From CAVQZA01 sp963724805 (lineage in GTDB: Bacteria; Actinomycetota; Thermoleophilia; Gaiellales; Gaiellaceae): DNA of 64,000 bases. Made by a program: the position numbers and the translations under genes. How positions within the stretch are numbered: the first letter of the stretch is position 1; the number at the start of each line of letters is the position of its first letter. Below the pieces are notes generated by a model. The model was not told where the DNA came from. It saw only the letters and a list, made by a program, of their open reading frames with translations, and made no database searches. Of the stretch, positions 1 through 6,375 are shown in pieces. The stretch covers positions 1,054,001-1,118,000 of the forward strand of contig CAVRWA010000014.1 in the NCBI GenBank assembly GCA_963724805.1, written 5' to 3'.

Positions 1-1
1 G

Positions 2-139
2 CGGGAGCGCCTGCGCGGCGAGACCGGGCGGCTCTCGCTGCGCAAGGTGCTCGGCTCGCTCGTCGACGAGGCCGAGGTGGTCGAGCGGGACGGCAGCGAC
101 TGGCTGCTGCTCAGACAGCGCCCCGCGCGCGGAGCATGA
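2..139 (+). CDS. C-terminal fragment of probable anti-sigma regulatory ATPase (HATPase_c_2 type)
   Basis: This is the last 45 codons of a gene that begins outside the window; it stops at a TGA that overlaps the ATG of the next gene (ATGA), so the two are translationally coupled. The visible tail has a SLVDE segment followed by a beta-strand-like hydrophobic run (WLLLRQR). The complete anti-sigma factor 800 bases downstream ends in the same way (SLVDELEL, then RLTLARRL). From that resemblance and its place ahead of a SigF-type sigma factor I infer a second RsbW/SpoIIAB-like kinase. The ATP-binding boxes lie upstream of the window, so the family call is only moderate. Confidence 0.5.
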   Translation, partial: RERLRGETGRLSLRKVLGSLVDEAEVVERDGSDWLLLRQRPARGA

Positions 140-903
140 GCGTGACGAAGATGCCTGGATCGTCCGTCGAGGAGCGTCGGCGCGACCTTCTCGTTGTGTG
201 GTTCGAGCACCGCGACGAGCGGGCTCGGGAGGAGCTCGTCCGCGAGTACCTGAGCCTCGTGAGGGCGCTCGCGCGGCGGTACGCGGGCGGGGCGGAAACG
301 CTCGACGACCTCGTCCAGGTCGGCTCGATCGGGCTCGTCAAGGCGCTCGACCGCTTCGATCCGGGGCGCGGTGACTTCGGGTCCTACGCGGTGCCGACCA
401 TCGTCGGCGAGCTGAAGCGCCATTTCCGCGACCGCACGTGGACGGTGTCGGTGCCGCGAAGTGTCAAGGATCTCAGCGTCGCCGTCTCCAAGCAGCTCGA
501 CCGCCTCTCCAACGAGCTGGGCCGGTCGCCGTCGATCGCGGAGCTGGCCAAGGCGGTCGGAGCCGGCGAAGAGGACGTCCTGGAGGCGCTCGAGGCCACG
601 CGCGCCCAGACTGTGAGGCCGCTCGTCACGGGCTCCGAGGACGAGAGCGAGCCCGGCGACGTGGCCGCACTCGGCGTCGAGGAGACGGGCTTTGCGCAGG
701 TCGACGACCGGTCACTGCTCGCCGACGGGCTGCGCGCGCTCGATGCCCGTGAGCGCCGGATCGTCGAGCTGCGGTTTGGTCGCCACCTCACGCAGTCGCA
801 GATCGCCGGGGAGGTCGGCATCTCACAGATGCACGTCTCGCGCCTGTTGCGAACAGCGCTCGAGAAGATGCGCGATTCGATCGAGGCGGAGGGCGGGCGA
901 TGA
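136..903 (+). CDS. sigF: RNA polymerase sigma factor, SigB/SigF/SpoIIAC family
   Basis: A 255-residue alternative sigma factor of the general-stress type. Region 2 runs from about residue 36 to 108 and includes the DLVQVGSIGLVKALDRFDP stretch and the FGSYAVPTIVGELKRHFRD helix typical of SigB/F/G proteins. Region 3 covers about 110-165. Region 4 with its helix-turn-helix (LTQSQIAGEVGISQMHVSRL) lies near 218-237. The ATG overlaps the stop of the preceding gene and the TGA overlaps the ATG of the anti-sigma gene, a layout typical of sigma/anti-sigma operons. It should direct RNA polymerase to GTTT-N16-GGGTAT-like promoters, and two such sites lie about 2 kb downstream. Activity is presumably set by partner switching with the neighbouring ATPases and STAS protein. 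Confidence 0.93.
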   Translation: MSVTKMPGSSVEERRRDLLVVWFEHRDERAREELVREYLSLVRALARRYAGGAETLDDLVQVGSIGLVKALDRFDPGRGDFGSYAVPTIVGELKRHFRDRTWTVSVPRSVKDLSVAVSKQLDRLSNELGRSPSIAELAKAVGAGEEDVLEALEATRAQTVRPLVTGSEDESEPGDVAALGVEETGFAQVDDRSLLADGLRALDARERRIVELRFGRHLTQSQIAGEVGISQMHVSRLLRTALEKMRDSIEAEGGR

Positions 904-1310
904 GCGGCGAGGAGGCGGTGTCGTTCTCGCTCTCGTTCCCGGCGCAGGCGGAGTATCTCGTGCTCTGCCGTCTCGCCGTGGCCGCCCTCGCCGGGCTGGC
1001 GCCGCTCGACGACGAGCTCGTCGACGACCTGAAGCTGGCGGTGACCGAGGCCTGCACGAACACGATCCAGCACGCGTACCGGGGCGGCGATCCGGGCCGC
1101 GTCGAGCTGCGCTACGAGGTGGAGGACGGGCTCGTCAGGATCACGATCGAGGACTCAGGAGTCGGGCCGAGCGACGAGCGCCCTGCGAATCGGGGGGAGC
1201 GGGAGGGCGGGATGGGCCTCGCGATCATCCGTTCGCTCGTCGACGAGCTCGAGCTCCAGCCGGGCCCCGAGGGCCGAGGCACGCGACTCACGTTGGCCAG
1301 GAGGCTCTGA
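900..1310 (+). CDS. Anti-sigma factor, serine kinase (RsbW/SpoIIAB-like)
   Basis: A 136-residue GHKL-fold ATPase that should bind and silence the sigma factor encoded just upstream. The N box is visible around residues 49-60 (TEACTNTIQHAY), the G1 box at 84-90 (EDSGVGP) and the G2 loop at 103-107 (GGMGL). In this family the protein also phosphorylates its STAS antagonist on Ser/Thr. It starts at an ATG overlapping the sigma stop codon (ATGA), so it is made in step with sigma. The STAS gene lies convergently one base downstream, which makes a compact partner-switch module. Confidence 0.9.
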   Translation: MSGEEAVSFSLSFPAQAEYLVLCRLAVAALAGLAPLDDELVDDLKLAVTEACTNTIQHAYRGGDPGRVELRYEVEDGLVRITIEDSGVGPSDERPANRGEREGGMGLAIIRSLVDELELQPGPEGRGTRLTLARRL

Positions 1311-1311
1311 C

Positions 1312-1662
1312 TCAGCCCGCAGCCAGCGCCTCGGCACGTGTCTCGTAGATCTGAAAGGCGCGGTCGAGCAGCGTGATCTCGAAGATCTTGCGGATCGATG
1401 CATGGTCGATCACGAGCACGAGCTCTCCGCCCCGGGGCCGCAGCCGTTTCGAGGCCCCGAGGATCACGCCCAGCGTCGTCGAGTCGATGAAGCGGGTGGC
1501 CGTCATGTCGATCACGATCCTCCTGGCGCCCGCAGCGATCGCATCCTGCAGGGCGTCCTTGAGGGCGGGGGCGCCGAGCAGGTCGACCTCGCCGGCGAGC
1601 GCGACGACATAGGTCCCGTCGACCTCCAGGGCCTCGAGCGAGACCTCGAAGTCGACGTTCAC
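1312..1662 (-). CDS. STAS-domain anti-sigma factor antagonist (RsbV/SpoIIAA-like)
   Basis: A 116-residue single STAS domain. The conserved regulatory loop is FIDSTTLGV, placing the probable phosphorylated serine at residue 61, with T62 and T63 next to it. In its dephosphorylated form it should bind the anti-sigma kinase and free the sigma factor. Unusually for this module it is on the opposite strand, tail to tail with the anti-sigma gene, and heads a minus-strand unit's 3' end with the PRC-barrel gene, whose stop overlaps its start. Expression may therefore be uncoupled from the sigma/anti-sigma pair. The assignment to this particular sigma factor rests on proximity. Confidence 0.88.
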   Translation of the reverse strand: MNVDFEVSLEALEVDGTYVVALAGEVDLLGAPALKDALQDAIAAGARRIVIDMTATRFIDSTTLGVILGASKRLRPRGGELVLVIDHASIRKIFEITLLDRAFQIYETRAEALAAG

Positions 1663-2054
1663 GAAGCCACTCCTGCGCCGGCGGCGAGATCCACGCGCAG
1701 CCGGACGAGCACCGCGCGGCCGTCCTCGTCGAACTCGACATCGTCGACAGGAGCGCCGTGTGCCACACCGCTTCGCTGGAGGTCGCGGAGCGAGAGCCCG
1801 TCTCGGCGGTAGAAGTCCGCCTCTCCGGTCTCGAGTAGCGAGAGCGGATCCCGGACCTCGATCGCACCGGGGGAGGGCAGGCAGGCGAGCCAGGGCAGGA
1901 AGCGGCGGAGCCCGTCGAGGCAGAGCACCTCGAGCCCGAGCGCCTGCGAGAGCCCGGCGTCGAGCAGCAGGTCGACCGGGCGTCCGAGCGTGATCCCGCG
2001 GCTCGTCACGTCAGTCGACACGAGCCGCCTCGCCGACCAGGCGCTCGGCTCCAT
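1659..2054 (-). CDS. PRC-barrel domain protein
   Basis: About 131 residues from the ATG chosen here. A GTG twelve codons upstream (position 2090) overlaps the stop of the membrane-protein gene as GTGA and has a GAGG element at good spacing, so the true protein may have 143 residues. The first half (SARRLVSTDVTSRGITLGR) and the second half (DGLSLRDLQRSGVAHG) each look like a PRC-barrel-type beta unit. The fold occurs in ribosome-maturation, photosynthetic and stress-related proteins and does not define a function. The gene lies between a membrane protein and the STAS antagonist on one minus-strand transcript, suggesting it belongs to the stress regulon. Confidence 0.7.
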   Translation of the reverse strand: MEPSAWSARRLVSTDVTSRGITLGRPVDLLLDAGLSQALGLEVLCLDGLRRFLPWLACLPSPGAIEVRDPLSLLETGEADFYRRDGLSLRDLQRSGVAHGAPVDDVEFDEDGRAVLVRLRVDLAAGAGVAS

Positions 2055-2086
2055 CTCCGCACCCCGCGCCGGGCCGGCGCCGTTCG

Positions 2087-2656
2087 TCACGCGGTCGCCT
2101 CGGTCGCCGGCTCTTCCTCTCGCGGCACCGGCTCGGTCACGAGCGGCTCGGGCTGTGCCAGGGACGTCGGCTCCTCGACGAGAACCGAGCCGGCGAACCG
2201 CTGCCTGGCGAGAAGCCCGAGCGCGTAGGACGCGAGGCCGAGGGCGGCGGCGCCGACGCCGACGTACCAGCCGATCCAGAGCAAGGCACGCTTCCAGTCC
2301 TCGCTGCCGATCACCCGGGACTCGCTGCTCCAGATCCCGTGCAGGAACGGCCCGGTGACGAGCCAGATTCCCGCCACGAGCGCCAGGAGCGCGCCGAGCC
2401 GGGCCCGCACGATTCCACCGCGCGCGATCACGACGCCGGCCACGAGGAGGGCGATTCCAGGGCCGATGCTGAGCGTCCAGTGACGCTCGGAAAGGCGCCA
2501 CGTACTGGGCGTGTCGAACCCGAACGAGAAGTAGGGGCCGACAAGGGCGACCAGCGCAGCCCAGATGCCGAGCAGCGCGAGCAGCACGCCCACGAGCACG
2601 AGGCTCGACGACCATGATCGGGTCGAGACGTGCACGACATTGTTGGTCCTGTTCAT
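2087..2656 (-). CDS. Four-helix membrane protein of unknown function
   Basis: A 189-residue protein with four clear hydrophobic segments, at about 17-41, 62-80, 85-105 and 122-150. A polar, glutamate- and proline-rich tail follows (EPVPREEEPATEATA), probably cytoplasmic. No catalytic motif was recognised. It is the first gene of a minus-strand unit that continues into the PRC-barrel and STAS genes. A SigF-type promoter (GTTT, 16 bases, GGGAAC) ends ten bases before the ATG, so the transcript may be nearly leaderless. That promoter links the protein to the general stress response, but its job is unknown. Confidence 0.75.
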   Translation of the reverse strand: MNRTNNVVHVSTRSWSSSLVLVGVLLALLGIWAALVALVGPYFSFGFDTPSTWRLSERHWTLSIGPGIALLVAGVVIARGGIVRARLGALLALVAGIWLVTGPFLHGIWSSESRVIGSEDWKRALLWIGWYVGVGAAALGLASYALGLLARQRFAGSVLVEEPTSLAQPEPLVTEPVPREEEPATEATA

Positions 2657-2665
2657 GACCCTTTG

Positions 2666-2691
2666 GTTCCCGGTCGTCCGGGCGTCGAAAC
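2666..2691 (-). promoter_or_regulatory. Candidate SigB/SigF-type promoter for the membrane-protein/PRC/STAS unit
   Basis: On the minus strand a GTTT (-35) and a GGGAAC (-10) are separated by exactly 16 bases. Actinobacterial SigF/SigB promoters are GTTT, 15-17 bases, GGGTAT or GGGWAT-like. The -10 lies ten bases from the ATG at 2656, which predicts a start point almost at the start codon. It is paired back to back with a second promoter of the same type at 2825-2850. Confidence 0.5.
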
Positions 2692-2824
2692 ATCGCGGCT
2701 CCGATGCCGGCTGGGAGTGGGGGACGGCGAGCGCGGCCCTGCCGCCCCCGTGTGGTCGTTACCCGGAACCTTGCGAAGCTAGTCGCATTGGGCGTCCGCA
2801 GCGCGGGTGCTTGCCCCCGCTGCC

Positions 2825-2850
2825 GTTTGGAGTCCTCGTCGCCGGGGTAT
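2825..2850 (+). promoter_or_regulatory. SigF-type promoter upstream of a small conserved gene
   Basis: GTTT at 2825-2828 and GGGTAT at 2845-2850 are separated by 16 bases, an exact match to the SigF consensus of actinobacteria. A Shine-Dalgarno GGAGG follows near 2876 and the GTG start at 2888, giving a leader of about 30 bases. A cognate sigma factor is encoded at the start of the window. Confidence 0.7.
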
Positions 2851-2887
2851 CGACTCTCAAACCGGACCCGCAACAGGAGGCTTCCCC

Positions 2888-3121
2888 GTGAGCGCGGACA
2901 CCACGATCGGCTTCGCCGCAGACATCAAGCCCCTCTTCAGAGAGGGAGACCGCGACGCGATGATGGGGTTCTTCGATCTCTGGAATCACGCGGACGTCGT
3001 CGAGTACTCCGACGTGATCGCCGGGCGGCTTCGCGACGGCTCGATGCCCTGCGACGGAGCCTGGCCCGAGGATCAGGTCGACCTCTTCGAGCGCTGGATC
3101 GAGGACGGAATGGCCGCCTAG
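2888..3121 (+). CDS. Small conserved protein, putative SigF regulon member
   Basis: A 77-residue soluble protein starting at GTG 2888, chosen because GGAGG lies eight bases upstream; the frame stays open further upstream but without an equally good start. Recognisable segments are FAADIKPLFREGDRDAM and the ending GSMPCDGAWPEDQVDLFERW, an acidic, tryptophan-rich pattern seen in small actinobacterial proteins of unknown role. The second segment recalls the C-terminal part of cytochrome-c-like domains, but there is no CXXCH haem motif. Its stop shares a CTAG with the stop of the convergent VOC gene. A SigF-type promoter precedes it, so it is probably stress induced. Confidence 0.72.
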   Translation: MSADTTIGFAADIKPLFREGDRDAMMGFFDLWNHADVVEYSDVIAGRLRDGSMPCDGAWPEDQVDLFERWIEDGMAA

Positions 3122-3591
3122 GTCGGGTAGACCGCGTCCGGGGCCTGAGACAGTCCCTCCGGCCAGTCGAAGATCTCCGTGATCACGCCGAGGTCCTCGT
3201 CCGTCGAGAGGTACGCAAAGGTGACGCCGTTGTACACCCCGCCCGCGAGCACCTTGCGGCCCTTGTCGGTGATCGTGTCGAGCTCCTCCCGGTAGGGCTT
3301 GCCGCCGACCGCGACGTGGTGGACTCCCTCGCCCTTCGCGGCCAGCCACTCGGCGTAGATGCTGCGGTCGTCGAGCGGCTGGATCAGCTCCCATTGCACG
3401 CTGCCGACCATCGTCACCGCGAGCCGCCAGGAGCACCCGGCCGGGTGCAGCTCGCTCACGTTCTCGGGATTGAACTCGTAGATCTCCCAGGGGCCGATCC
3501 CGTACTCCTCGACGTACGTCCTCATCGACTGCTCGAGGTCTCGCACGACGAGGGCGATCTGGAGGGTCTCGGTGAAGACGGGCTCGCGCAA
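3118..3591 (-). CDS. VOC superfamily (glyoxalase-like) protein
   Basis: About 157 residues from a TTG at 3591. A GTG at 3633 would add 14 residues but almost touches the divergent dehydrogenase start. The N-terminal module opens with LQIALVVRDLEQSMRTYVE and the second with GEGVHHVAVGG, the paired beta-alpha-beta units of the vicinal-oxygen-chelate fold. It ends with an ITEIFDWPEG strand carrying the usual acidic metal ligand. Relatives include methylmalonyl-CoA epimerase and glyoxalase I; the substrate cannot be read from the sequence. The divergent Zn-alcohol dehydrogenase and SDR beside it suggest a small-molecule oxidation role. Confidence 0.72.
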   Translation of the reverse strand: MREPVFTETLQIALVVRDLEQSMRTYVEEYGIGPWEIYEFNPENVSELHPAGCSWRLAVTMVGSVQWELIQPLDDRSIYAEWLAAKGEGVHHVAVGGKPYREELDTITDKGRKVLAGGVYNGVTFAYLSTDEDLGVITEIFDWPEGLSQAPDAVYPT

Positions 3592-3636
3592 GGCGCCATG
3601 ATTGCACGGCCGCCCCCGAGATGATTCGATCACCGG

Positions 3637-4686
3637 GTGTCGACGATGCGCGCAGCGGTGACCCGGAGCCGGGGGCTGATGGAGGTCGTCGACGTCGGCG
3701 AGCCTGGCGGGCCGGGGCCGGGTCAGGTTCTCGTCGCGCCCGAGGCGGTCGGGCTGTGCGGCTCCGACTTCCACTACTTCCTCGGCGACATCGGCACGAT
3801 CGACGACCCGTCCTCGCTCTATCCTCGGATCCAGGGGCACGAGGCCGCCGGGACGATCGTGGAGGTAGGCGCCGACTGCCCGGGGCTCGCGACGGGGATG
3901 CGCGTGGCGCTCTGGCCGGTCTCCTCCTGCGGGCACTGTTACGCGTGCCGGATCGGGCGCGGCAACGCCTGCTCGAACATCTCGCTGATCGGCGTCCACG
4001 CCGACGGGGCGCTCCAGGAACAGCTGCTCGTCCCGGCCGCGCAGGCCTTTCCCGTCGGGGACCAGGATCCGGCGCTCGCGGCGCTGATCGAGCCCGTCTC
4101 GATCGCGATGCGCGCGGCCGTCCGGGCACGGGTCGCCGAGGGCGAGCACGTCGTCGTGCTCGGCGCAGGGCCGATCGGACAGGCCCTCGCCCTGGTCGTG
4201 ACCGACCGTGGCGCCTCGGTGCTGCTCGTCGACACGGTCGCGAGCCGACTGGCCCGCGCTGCGGCGATGGGCGCCGACGTGCTGCAGGTCTCGCCGGGCG
4301 AGAGCTTCGTAGCGGCCGCGCGCGAGTGGGCGGGACCGGACGGGCCCGAGGTCGTCTTCGAGGCGACGGGTGTGCCCGCGCTGGTGCAGACCTCGGTGGA
4401 GCTGGTCGCGCAGGCCGGCCGCGTGGTGGTCGTCAGCCTCTCCAGCGAGCCGGCGCCGATCCGGGTCGGCGACCTGCCGTTCAAGGAGATCGACCTGCTC
4501 GGCACGAGCTGCTGCGGCTCGGGCGAGTTCGCCCAGGCGGTCGAGCTCGTCGGGCGGCGGCGCGATGTGGCCGCAGGGCTCGTCACTCACGAGTTCTCGC
4601 TCGAGCAGGCGCCCGACGCGATCGCATACGCGATGGAGCACCCGGCCGAGGTGATGAAGGCGGTCGTGAGGGTGGACGCGCCGTGA
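3637..4686 (+). CDS. Zinc-dependent medium-chain alcohol dehydrogenase
   Basis: A 349-residue NAD(P)-dependent dehydrogenase of the sorbitol/threonine dehydrogenase branch. The catalytic zinc site shows GLCGSDFHYF (about residue 40) and GHEAAG (about 70). The structural zinc cysteines are in CGHCYACRIGRGNAC (about 98-112). The Rossmann motif is VVLGAGPIGQALA (about 171-183). Starts at GTG 3637 and ATG 3646 are both in frame; the ATG gives a more usual N-terminus (MRAAVTRSRG). Its stop overlaps the GTG of the SDR gene (GTGA), so the two oxidoreductases are co-translated and may act on one substrate, such as a polyol or hydroxyacid. No specific substrate is claimed. Confidence 0.88.
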   Translation: MSTMRAAVTRSRGLMEVVDVGEPGGPGPGQVLVAPEAVGLCGSDFHYFLGDIGTIDDPSSLYPRIQGHEAAGTIVEVGADCPGLATGMRVALWPVSSCGHCYACRIGRGNACSNISLIGVHADGALQEQLLVPAAQAFPVGDQDPALAALIEPVSIAMRAAVRARVAEGEHVVVLGAGPIGQALALVVTDRGASVLLVDTVASRLARAAAMGADVLQVSPGESFVAAAREWAGPDGPEVVFEATGVPALVQTSVELVAQAGRVVVVSLSSEPAPIRVGDLPFKEIDLLGTSCCGSGEFAQAVELVGRRRDVAAGLVTHEFSLEQAPDAIAYAMEHPAEVMKAVVRVDAP

Positions 4687-5507
4687 CGGACCGCGCCGCG
4701 GAGACGCTGGGCCGGCTCTTCGACGTCCGCGGCACCCGCGTCGTGGTGACCGGCGCGGCGAGCGGGCTCGGCTTCGCGATGGCCGAGGTGCTCGCGGACT
4801 GCGGCGCTCACGTGACGCTCGCCGACATCGACGAGGCACGGCTCGAGGCGTCCACGCAGAAGCTCGTCCAGCGCGGCGGGCACGCGCGGGCGTTCGTCAC
4901 CGACGTGAGGGACGAGGCCCAGGTGAAGGCGCTGTTCGACGACGTGGTCGCCGTCGAGGGGGGCGTGGACGTCGCGTTCGCGAACGCGGGCCTGGCCTCG
5001 GTGCCCGGCTTCCGCGTCGAGGGCGGCCAGACCCTCGACACCGTCCGTCGCGAGGACTGGGATCACGTGCTCGACGTGAACCTGAACGGCGTGATGCACA
5101 CGATGCGCGCCGCCGCGGCCGTGATGAAGCGCCAGGGAGCGGGGCGGATCATCGTCACCGCCTCGAACGCCGGCCTGCGCCCCGAGCCGATGGTCTGCTA
5201 CGGGTACGCCGCCAGCAAGGCCGCGGTGATCCACATGGTGCGCCAAGCGGCGCTCGAGCTCTCGCGGGACGGGATCCTCGTCAACGCGATCTGCCCGGGC
5301 CCGTTCTACGGCACCTTGATCGGCGGCGGTGTCACAGAGCACCCGACCGAGGAGATGAAGGCGATGTGGGCGGAGCTGATCCCGCTCGGGCGGATGGCCG
5401 ACCCCGAGGAGCTGAAAGGGCTCGTCGTGCTCCTCGCCTCACCGGCCTCCAGCTTCATCACCGGGGGCGTGCACGTGATCGACGGCGGCTCGCTAGTCCA
5501 GGCCTAG
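4683..5507 (+). CDS. Short-chain dehydrogenase/reductase (SDR)
   Basis: A 274-residue classical SDR starting at a GTG that overlaps the preceding stop. The cofactor loop is TGAASGLG (near residue 22-29), followed by the acidic ADID after beta-2 that usually means NAD(H). The catalytic set is TASNAG (Ser) with YGYAASK (Tyr and Lys), and there is an NAG motif after beta-4. It ends in DGGSLVQA. It overlaps the amidohydrolase on the other strand by 15 bases, tail to tail. SDRs with an amidohydrolase-superfamily partner occur in side-chain shortening of hydroxycinnamoyl-CoA (CouN/CouO type), which is a possible but unproven reading here. Confidence 0.87.
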   Translation: MTDRAAETLGRLFDVRGTRVVVTGAASGLGFAMAEVLADCGAHVTLADIDEARLEASTQKLVQRGGHARAFVTDVRDEAQVKALFDDVVAVEGGVDVAFANAGLASVPGFRVEGGQTLDTVRREDWDHVLDVNLNGVMHTMRAAAAVMKRQGAGRIIVTASNAGLRPEPMVCYGYAASKAAVIHMVRQAALELSRDGILVNAICPGPFYGTLIGGGVTEHPTEEMKAMWAELIPLGRMADPEELKGLVVLLASPASSFITGGVHVIDGGSLVQA

Positions 5508-6356
5508 CAGCCGCACCGCGTTCTCTTTCAGGATCAGCGGCCGCACCTCGTCGCGGAACGGCGCCTGCTCGAAGTCGGCGAGCCAGCGGTCGGGCGTGAT
5601 CAGGGGGAAGTCGGAGCCGAACAGCACCTTCTCGCGCAGCTGCGTGTTCGCGTACTGGACGAGCTGCGGCGGGAAGTACTTCGGCGACCAGCCCGAGAGG
5701 TCGATCCAGACGTTCGCCTTGTGCAGGCAGATCGAGATCGCCTCGTCCTGCCACGGGAACGACGGGTGCGCGAGCACGATCTGCAGCTCGGGGATGTCGG
5801 CGGCGACATCGTCGAGGCACATCGGGTTCGAGTACTTGAGGCGCAGGCCGCCGCCGCCGGCCAGCCCGGTCCCGATCCCGCTGTGGCCCGTATGGAAGAG
5901 CGCGGGCAGGCCGGCCTCGGCGATCGCCTCGTACAGCGGGTACACGCCCGGGTCGTTCGGGAAGAATGCCTGCACGTTGGGGTGGAACTTGAACCCCTTC
6001 ACGTCGTGCTCGGCGATCAGGCGGCGCACGCGCTCCAGCGCGTCAGGGCGCGCGGGGTCGACGCTCGCGAACGGGATCAACACATCCGGGTTCGCGCGGG
6101 CCGCCTCGGCGATCTCCTCGTTCGGGATCGGCGGGCGGCCGCTGCGCGACTCCCAGTCGACCGTGAACACGACCGCGGCCATCTTCCGCTCGCGGTAGTA
6201 GGCGGCGACGTCGTCGACGCTCGGCAGCGGCTCGTCGCTGTGGAAGTAGCGGGCCGCCGCCGCGCGGAGCTCCGGCGGCAGCGGGTCGTGGCCGGAGCGT
6301 GAGCGCTCCGCGTGCACGTGGACGTCGATCGCGACGACGGCGGCGGGATCGATCAT
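5493..6356 (-). CDS. Amidohydrolase-superfamily (amidohydro-rel 2) metal-dependent hydrolase
   Basis: A 287-residue TIM-barrel hydrolase. Metal and active-site motifs are DVHVHAE at residues 11-17, KFHPNVQAFF mid-protein, LFHTGHSG, LAHPSFPW, and the C-terminal FGSDFPL with its conserved Asp. This branch includes ACMSD-like decarboxylases, LigI/LigJ-type enzymes of protocatechuate meta-cleavage and the beta-ketoacyl-CoA hydrolase CouO of hydroxycinnamate catabolism. It is the last gene of the long minus-strand catabolic operon, 19 bases after the LigM-like demethylase. A role in aromatic ring-fission or side-chain removal is therefore likely; which one is open. Confidence 0.83.
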   Translation of the reverse strand: MIDPAAVVAIDVHVHAERSRSGHDPLPPELRAAAARYFHSDEPLPSVDDVAAYYRERKMAAVVFTVDWESRSGRPPIPNEEIAEAARANPDVLIPFASVDPARPDALERVRRLIAEHDVKGFKFHPNVQAFFPNDPGVYPLYEAIAEAGLPALFHTGHSGIGTGLAGGGGLRLKYSNPMCLDDVAADIPELQIVLAHPSFPWQDEAISICLHKANVWIDLSGWSPKYFPPQLVQYANTQLREKVLFGSDFPLITPDRWLADFEQAPFRDEVRPLILKENAVRLLGLD

Positions 6357-6375
6357 GTGGAGCCCGGGACGGAGC

